Positions 59,029 through 64,000 of a stretch of 64,000 nucleotides of DNA are shown one piece after another. Numbering within the stretch: the first letter of the stretch is position 1; every line of letters starts with the position of its first letter. Below the pieces are notes generated by a model. It was not told the origin of the DNA. It ran no database searches and saw only the letters and a program-made list of their open reading frames with translations. Position numbers and translations under genes: made by a program. The DNA comes from VRUE01 sp963805455. GTDB lineage: Bacteria; Actinomycetota; Thermoleophilia; Solirubrobacterales; 70-9. The stretch lies in the NCBI GenBank assembly GCA_963805455.1, contig CAWDUJ010000010.1, positions 186,001-250,000 of the forward strand. The letters are read 5' to 3'.

Positions 59029-59143
59029 CAAGTCCTGCCGGTCTCAGGCCAGCCGGTTACAGGGCCCAGGTCGACGATGTCGTAGTCCACCTCGGTCGTC
59101 CTCGGGACGGTCCTGGGCCTTCCAGTAGACCTTCCGCGGCTCC
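59028..59143 (-). pseudogene. C-terminal fragment of a class IV aminotransferase
   Basis: The minus strand encodes PRKVYWKAQDRPE, then after a 2-base deletion TTEVDYDIVDLGPVTGWPE. It matches the end of the intact aminotransferase at 59855 (RKVFWEAQDRPEWTTEVDYD) almost base for base over about 47 bases around the deletion. It is a remnant of a second gene copy and begins exactly where the 679-bp repeat ends. Confidence 0.75.
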
Positions 59144-59822
59144 ACCTCACGACTTTGCCTGCATCATGTGGCGGCGCCGTCTGGCCTCGGTCCGCACCTC
59201 CTCGATCTGATCCCCGGTGAGGATGCTGGGCTCGCCGAAGACCTGGGCCCGCCAGTAGAGCTCCGACAACCACTCGAGCACCTGCGCCAGCTCGTAGGCC
59301 TTCTCCAGCGAGGGCCCGTGCACGAGCGCCCCGTGGTTGCGCAGCAACACCCCGCGACGATCCCCGAGCGCGTCACGGACGGCGTCGGCCAGCGCGTCGG
59401 AGCCGAATCGCTGGTAGTCGGCGATCTCGACCCGGTCGCCCCCGAAGGCGTGGACCGCGTAGTGGATCGCCGGGAGCTCGGCGGCCGTCGAGGCGATCGT
59501 GGTCGCATAGACCGAGTGGGTGTGGACGACCGCCGCGGCGTCGGTCTCCCGGTAGAGGATGGTGTGGAACGGGGTCTCCGAGGAGGGTCGGTCGCCCTCG
59601 ATGGAGTTGCCGTCAAGATCGACGACGCAGAGCTGGTCCGGGGTGAGTCGGTCGTATGGCACGCTCGATGGCGTGATCACCACCTGGTCGCCCGTGCGTA
59701 CGCTGATGTTGCCCGCGGTCCCCTTGACCAGGCCCTCCTCGTGCATGCGCCTGCAGGTCTCGACGATCTCACGGCGCACCTGCTGGATGCTGTCCTCGCT
59801 CACTTCGGTCCTTTCGTTCGGG
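59144..59822. repeat. 679-bp direct repeat, copy A
   Basis: Matches 63245-63923 with offset 4101 and no differences that I can find; the flanking bases differ on both sides (59143 C against 63244 G; 59823 T against 63924 G). It contains the whole aldolase gene plus 3 bases after its stop and 19 bases before its start. Confidence 0.9.
59147..59803 (-). CDS. Class II aldolase/adducin family protein, copy A
   Basis: 218 residues of the L-fuculose/L-ribulose-phosphate aldolase family. Zinc ligands are expected in VVHTHSVYAT and in LLRNHGALVHG; GTAGNISVR is the substrate-phosphate loop. It cleaves a sugar phosphate to dihydroxyacetone phosphate and an aldehyde, or epimerises it. The protein is identical to copy B at 63248. 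Here the gene ends next to an aminotransferase fragment instead of the kinase gene that follows copy B. Confidence 0.93.
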   Translation of the reverse strand: MSEDSIQQVRREIVETCRRMHEEGLVKGTAGNISVRTGDQVVITPSSVPYDRLTPDQLCVVDLDGNSIEGDRPSSETPFHTILYRETDAAAVVHTHSVYATTIASTAAELPAIHYAVHAFGGDRVEIADYQRFGSDALADAVRDALGDRRGVLLRNHGALVHGPSLEKAYELAQVLEWLSELYWRAQVFGEPSILTGDQIEEVRTEARRRRHMMQAKS

Positions 59823-59854
59823 TCCGGCCCATCGATGGCGACCTGGCGACAGGG

Positions 59855-60793
59855 TCAACCGGTCGGCTCGGCCACCCCGGCGATGTCGTAGTCCACCTCG
59901 GTCGTCCACTCGGGACGGTCCTGGGCCTCCCAGAAGACTTTTCGCAGCTCCAATGAGCGGGGGCCGGGACGGCCGTCGCCTGCGCCGATCGGCTTGCCGT
60001 CGAGCTTGCCCACCGGCATCACGCCGCCGGCGGTCGTGGTGAAGAAGATCTCTTCCGCGGCGCGCAGCTCGTCGACGTGCAGGAGCCCCACCCTGGTCGG
60101 CATGCCGATCTCCTCGGCCAGTTCCAACGTGGCCAACCGGGTGATGCCCAACAGGCAGCCCTCCTCGGGCGTGCGCAGGACACCGTCGACGATCGCGAAG
60201 ACGTTGTAGCCGGCACCCTCGGTGACGTTGCCCTCGGGGTCGAGGAGGATGCCCGCTTCGGCCTCATCGCCGATCGCCTCCCACTGGCCTTTGAGCAGGT
60301 CGCCCCACTGGAAGTTCTTCACCCTGGGGTCGATCGAGCGGGGCGAGGTGCGAATCACCGAGCTGACGATCGCCGTGATGCCCCGTTCCTGGGCCTCGGG
60401 GCTGAACACCCAGACGTAGGGGCAGACGAAGGCGTAGAGGCGATTCTCGTAGCGGCGCGGATCGCGCACGCCACCGGGCGGCACGCCGCGGGTGGCGATC
60501 ATGTCGACGTAGCTGTCCCGCAGGCCGCTGCGGGCGACCATCTCGATCAGCATGCTGCGCAGCTCAGCGCCTTCGAGGGGCAGCTTCATGTGGAGGGCGG
60601 TGTAGCTCTGCTCGAAGCGCTCGAGGTGCTCGTCGAGGAGGAAGAAGCGGCCCTGCCAGGTCGCGACGACGTCATAGGTGGCGTCGGAGCGTGTGAAGCC
60701 GGCCTCCACCAGCGGCAGCCGAGCCTCCGCCAGCGGGACGAACTCCCCCTCGACGTAGGCGAGGCCCTGGCTGAACGGACTTTCGGATGACAT
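59855..60793 (-). CDS. Class IV PLP aminotransferase (branched-chain or D-amino-acid type)
   Basis: 312 residues from ATG 60793 with GGAGG 7 bases upstream. Catalytic Lys is in RVKNFQWGDLL; GNVTEGAGYNVFAI is the cofactor-binding block. Length and motifs resemble branched-chain aminotransferases and (R)-selective amine transaminases. A truncated second copy of its end lies at 59028. Situated between the LhgO-like oxidase and aldolase genes. Confidence 0.88.
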   Translation of the reverse strand: MSSESPFSQGLAYVEGEFVPLAEARLPLVEAGFTRSDATYDVVATWQGRFFLLDEHLERFEQSYTALHMKLPLEGAELRSMLIEMVARSGLRDSYVDMIATRGVPPGGVRDPRRYENRLYAFVCPYVWVFSPEAQERGITAIVSSVIRTSPRSIDPRVKNFQWGDLLKGQWEAIGDEAEAGILLDPEGNVTEGAGYNVFAIVDGVLRTPEEGCLLGITRLATLELAEEIGMPTRVGLLHVDELRAAEEIFFTTTAGGVMPVGKLDGKPIGAGDGRPGPRSLELRKVFWEAQDRPEWTTEVDYDIAGVAEPTG

Positions 60794-61003
60794 CTCACAC
60801 CTCCGTGGGTTACCCGCCACCCCTGTGACAGGGCACCGGAATCTGGATCACGCGACTCTGCGCGAAGACTAGATGGGATTGAACCTGACATCAAGTCCAA
60901 GTTGCTCCCATACGGCTGATGCTGCCATCTGGATGGTTGAGCTCCGACCAGACCAGCATCCGCGGCACCAGGCACAGCGGTCGAGGACATCTCGCGTCTC
61001 ACG

Positions 61004-62191
61004 TCACCCTTTCTTCATACGACCGACGAGCTCCTCGGCGATCGCCAATGAGGAGGTGGCCGCAGGCGAGGGAGCGTTGCGAACCCACAGCACGCGGCCG
61101 GAGGCGCCGATTCGGAAGTCGTCGACCAGACTTCCGTCGCGGTCGATCGCCTGCGCCCGCACGCCGGCCGGAGCCCGTACGAGATCGCCGGCGGAAAGCT
61201 CGGGGACGAACTGCCGCGCCGCGCGCGCGAAGCGGGGCTTGAAGGCCGAGGCGATTTCGCTGCATCCGGCCGACCAATGGCGGGCCATCATCCGCCATGT
61301 GCCGGGCCAGGCGAAGGTCTCGGCGACGTCGCGCGGATTCACGCTCCACCAGCGGTAGCCGTCGCGGGCCAAGGCCAGGACAGCGTTGGGCCCGAGCCAG
61401 ACCTCGCCGTCGATCCGCTTCGTCAGGTGGACGCCGAGGAACGGGAGGGCCGGGTCCGGAACCGGATAGATCAGTCCGCGGACCAGCTCGGCGCGATCCG
61501 GGCGGAGCTTCCAGTACTGACCGCGGAAGGGGACTATGCGTGGCTCCGCCGGCTCACCCGAGGCCCGGGCGACCCGGTCGGCCTCGATCCCGGCGCAGAC
61601 GATGACGTGGTCGGCGGAGATCTTGGCCCCGGCGGTGAGCTCGACGACGGCCGAACCGGGCCTGGTGCCGATGCGGCGGACCGCCGCGGCGGTGCGGATC
61701 TCGCCGCCCGCAGCGACGATCGCGTCGGCCATCGCCCGCGCGACGGCGGTGAAGTCGACGATCGCGGTGGCCCGCGAATGCAGCGCCCAGAGACCATGCA
61801 CGTGCGGCTCGATCCGCCTCATCTCCTCGCCGTCGAGCCAGGTGAGACCCTCCACTCCGTTCGCGTTCGCCCGTTCCGCAAGTGCCTCCAGTCGCTCCCT
61901 CTCCTCCGGCTCGGTTGCGACGACCAGCTTGCCGCACTCCTCGTAGGCGATGCCGTACTCGGCGCAAAACTCGCGCAACAGGCCCATTCCTCGACGGCAC
62001 AGCCGCGCCTTCAGCGAACCAGGCTGGTAATAGAGACCCGTGTGGACGACGCCGCTGTTGTGGCCGGTCTGCCCCAGCCCGACCTGATGCTCCCGCTCGA
62101 GTACGACCACCTCGGCGCCAAGGTCGTCGCGGAGCACCTCCCGTGCCGTCGCCAGGCCGACGATCCCGCCACCGACGATCGTTACGCGCAT
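61004..62191 (-). CDS. FAD-dependent L-2-hydroxyglutarate oxidase (LhgO-like)
   Basis: 395 residues from ATG 62191. The FAD site is TIVGGGIVGLATAREV, followed by GQTGHNSGVVHTGLYYQPGS, a diagnostic block of LhgO/L2HGDH, and later FRGQYWKL and PFLGVHLTKR. It oxidises L-2-hydroxyglutarate to 2-oxoglutarate, or a similar 2-hydroxy acid. The open frame continues upstream into the kinase gene but the family start is clear. Together with a semialdehyde dehydrogenase at 46532 it suggests dicarboxylate or amino-acid degradation. Confidence 0.92.
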   Translation of the reverse strand: MRVTIVGGGIVGLATAREVLRDDLGAEVVVLEREHQVGLGQTGHNSGVVHTGLYYQPGSLKARLCRRGMGLLREFCAEYGIAYEECGKLVVATEPEERERLEALAERANANGVEGLTWLDGEEMRRIEPHVHGLWALHSRATAIVDFTAVARAMADAIVAAGGEIRTAAAVRRIGTRPGSAVVELTAGAKISADHVIVCAGIEADRVARASGEPAEPRIVPFRGQYWKLRPDRAELVRGLIYPVPDPALPFLGVHLTKRIDGEVWLGPNAVLALARDGYRWWSVNPRDVAETFAWPGTWRMMARHWSAGCSEIASAFKPRFARAARQFVPELSAGDLVRAPAGVRAQAIDRDGSLVDDFRIGASGRVLWVRNAPSPAATSSLAIAEELVGRMKKG

Positions 62192-62270
62192 GACGTCGAA
62201 GTGGGTCGGCCGGCCGACCCCGACGCCCCGTCGGTCGGCGCCGCCACCGACTGGCCCGACGGCTCCGTCA

Positions 62271-63251
62271 TCAGGCTGGGATCGCCGCTCTGGCGATGTC
62301 GTCGACCGGCGCTGGCGACCTCGACGCCAGGAACTCGAGCGTGCCGGGCAGGTCGACGATCCCGGCGTCCGAGCCGAGACCGGTCGCGGCCAGCGCGGCG
62401 GAGGCGGCACCGAGCCAGACCGAAGACTCCAGTTCCCACACGTTCGCCATGGCGACGATGAAGCCGGCCACGAAGGCGTCGCCGCAGCCGGTGCTGTCGA
62501 CCATCTCGACCTCCAGCGCCGGTACCCGGGCTTCCCCCTGGGGGCCCCTGGCGATGCTGCCTTCTCCACCCAGGGTCGCGACCACGTTTTCGACCCCGAG
62601 CCCGCGCAGGATTTCGATCGCCGTCTCCGGGTCGTCGCTGCCGGTCAGGCCCGCCAGTTGGTGCTCGTTGGGGAAGAAGTACTGCGCCTGTCCCAAGACC
62701 GGGGCCAGTTGCTCGCGGATATTCTGATCGCAGACCGAGAGCACGTCGAGGGTCGTCTTCACCCCCCTTTCCCGGGCGACGGCCATCAGCTGGGCCAAGG
62801 GCTCGAGGACGGGCTCGGCGAGGATGTCTGCCCCGCCGACGTGGAGTACGTCGGCGGCTGCGACGACGTCACGGTCGAGGGCCTCGAGGCCAAGGTGGGT
62901 CGGGCCGCGACGGACGAGCACGGTGTGGCGCTCGCCATCCTCGCCGATCATCAGGATCGAGATCTGGGTTCCCGCCGCCGGGTCGCGGACGAGCCGGCTC
63001 ACGTCGACTCCGTGGTCTTCCATCAGCTCGGTGACGATCCGGCCCTCGAGGTCGTCGCCGATCGCGCCCATCGCGGTCACCTGCGCTCCCAGCTTGGCCA
63101 GGTCGACGGCGGTCCCGGCGGCGGTCCCGGCGGCCGTCATCCGGAACTGGTCGAGGTGGACCAGCCCGGCGGGCGCCGGCGGTCCCGGGACCGGGCTCGC
63201 CAGGAGGTCGAGGATGTGGACGCCGAGGCAGGTGACCTTCGGCGACCTCAC
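62271..63251 (-). CDS. PfkB-family carbohydrate kinase
   Basis: 326 residues from GTG 63251, overlapping the aldolase stop (GTGA). Early GTAAGTAVDLAKLGAQV binds substrate and the late DSTGCGDAFVAGFIVAMA is the PfkB signature with the catalytic Asp. It phosphorylates a sugar or nucleoside that the coupled aldolase may cleave. The start codon is within repeat copy B, so copy A of the aldolase has lost this partner. Confidence 0.92.
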   Translation of the reverse strand: MRSPKVTCLGVHILDLLASPVPGPPAPAGLVHLDQFRMTAAGTAAGTAVDLAKLGAQVTAMGAIGDDLEGRIVTELMEDHGVDVSRLVRDPAAGTQISILMIGEDGERHTVLVRRGPTHLGLEALDRDVVAAADVLHVGGADILAEPVLEPLAQLMAVARERGVKTTLDVLSVCDQNIREQLAPVLGQAQYFFPNEHQLAGLTGSDDPETAIEILRGLGVENVVATLGGEGSIARGPQGEARVPALEVEMVDSTGCGDAFVAGFIVAMANVWELESSVWLGAASAALAATGLGSDAGIVDLPGTLEFLASRSPAPVDDIARAAIPA

Positions 63252-63923
63252 GACTTTGCCTGCATCATGTGGCGGCGCCGTCTGGCCTCGGTCCGCACCT
63301 CCTCGATCTGATCCCCGGTGAGGATGCTGGGCTCGCCGAAGACCTGGGCCCGCCAGTAGAGCTCCGACAACCACTCGAGCACCTGCGCCAGCTCGTAGGC
63401 CTTCTCCAGCGAGGGCCCGTGCACGAGCGCCCCGTGGTTGCGCAGCAACACCCCGCGACGATCCCCGAGCGCGTCACGGACGGCGTCGGCCAGCGCGTCG
63501 GAGCCGAATCGCTGGTAGTCGGCGATCTCGACCCGGTCGCCCCCGAAGGCGTGGACCGCGTAGTGGATCGCCGGGAGCTCGGCGGCCGTCGAGGCGATCG
63601 TGGTCGCATAGACCGAGTGGGTGTGGACGACCGCCGCGGCGTCGGTCTCCCGGTAGAGGATGGTGTGGAACGGGGTCTCCGAGGAGGGTCGGTCGCCCTC
63701 GATGGAGTTGCCGTCAAGATCGACGACGCAGAGCTGGTCCGGGGTGAGTCGGTCGTATGGCACGCTCGATGGCGTGATCACCACCTGGTCGCCCGTGCGT
63801 ACGCTGATGTTGCCCGCGGTCCCCTTGACCAGGCCCTCCTCGTGCATGCGCCTGCAGGTCTCGACGATCTCACGGCGCACCTGCTGGATGCTGTCCTCGC
63901 TCACTTCGGTCCTTTCGTTCGGG
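63245..63923. repeat. 679-bp direct repeat, copy B
   Basis: Second copy of the 679-bp repeat. It encloses the aldolase gene and the first codons of the PfkB kinase. Recombination between the copies would remove the 4.1 kb carrying the aminotransferase, LhgO-like and PfkB genes. Confidence 0.9.
63248..63904 (-). CDS. Class II aldolase/adducin family protein, copy B
   Basis: 218 residues, identical to copy A at 59147. This copy is followed by its natural partner, the PfkB kinase, through a GTGA overlap, so it probably represents the original place. Upstream (63905-64000) there is no further gene in view; TTCGTTCGGGGTTG begins sequence not shared with copy A. Confidence 0.93.
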   Translation of the reverse strand: MSEDSIQQVRREIVETCRRMHEEGLVKGTAGNISVRTGDQVVITPSSVPYDRLTPDQLCVVDLDGNSIEGDRPSSETPFHTILYRETDAAAVVHTHSVYATTIASTAAELPAIHYAVHAFGGDRVEIADYQRFGSDALADAVRDALGDRRGVLLRNHGALVHGPSLEKAYELAQVLEWLSELYWRAQVFGEPSILTGDQIEEVRTEARRRRHMMQAKS

Positions 63924-64000
63924 GTTGAAAGTTGCGCGAAGGCTCGGAGCAGGTCGGACCGGGCCGAAGATCGGGTCGAGGCGGTGCGGACGGACGTCAG

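Noticed and set aside
1..64000. rRNA operon, replication origin, CRISPR array or biosynthetic gene cluster
   Set aside because: None of their hallmarks was found in either strand.

Overview
The window looks like chromosome from a high-GC actinobacterium. I favour class Thermoleophilia (Solirubrobacterales-like), on inference from gene content: secreted low-complexity propeller and Ig-like proteins with Lys/Arg-rich tails, the tandem 'MRPKLTYANVV' surface proteins, and cta genes with actinobacterial character. No rRNA or CRISPR array is visible. Genes are packed tightly, with many 4-base ATGA/GTGA overlaps. Six convergent gene pairs overlap through a shared CTAG carrying both stop codons.

Positions 1-6130 hold a respiratory cluster: heme A synthase, a diheme cytochrome c lipoprotein, two small membrane proteins, heme O synthase, and an oxidase subunit I/II pair. 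The I/II pair keeps the family framework but has lost nearly all metal ligands. It is the most unusual thing in the window. From 6.2 to 33.6 kb come mainly housekeeping genes: PAP2 and flippase-like membrane proteins, thioredoxin reductase, GreA, a lipid-catabolic run (thiolase, aminotransferase, acyl-CoA dehydrogenase, enoyl-CoA hydratase, 3-hydroxyacyl-CoA dehydrogenase, alkylsulfatase), peroxiredoxin, Nudix, SDR, OsmC, cobalamin adenosyltransferase, MsrA, a tRNA-Pro, and several secreted proteins of unknown role.

Positions 33.6-46.5 kb are accessory. The stretch opens with a decapitated MMPL transporter. It then carries three paralogous fibre-like surface proteins, each behind a near-identical promoter with an upstream ACTAACGCGCC box. 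The same box precedes a small membrane gene that may be leaderless. Ordinary genes and tRNA-Arg and tRNA-His follow. An apparent island remnant comes next, bounded by the 3' half of an initiator tRNA and an integrase C-terminal relic. It holds a frameshifted AlbA_2/Schlafen-type gene, an HTH protein with a possible nuclease core, and a soluble Ser/Thr kinase coupled to a TIM-barrel-like protein with a TGT-like CxCxxC...H site. That kinase pair is the best candidate for an undescribed system.

Positions 46.5-64 kb are a catabolic and transport region: aldehyde dehydrogenase, DeoR regulator, DUF2090 aldolase-like protein, FGGY kinase, TetR regulator, a five-gene peptide-type ABC transporter, a cyclase-family hydrolase, class II aldolase, class IV aminotransferase, an LhgO-like oxidase and a PfkB kinase. 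This part is scarred by recombination. Two truncated dehydrogenase N-termini and a copied ABC-ATPase fragment are present. A 679-bp exact direct repeat gives two identical aldolase genes 4.1 kb apart, and a truncated second copy of the aminotransferase lies beside it.
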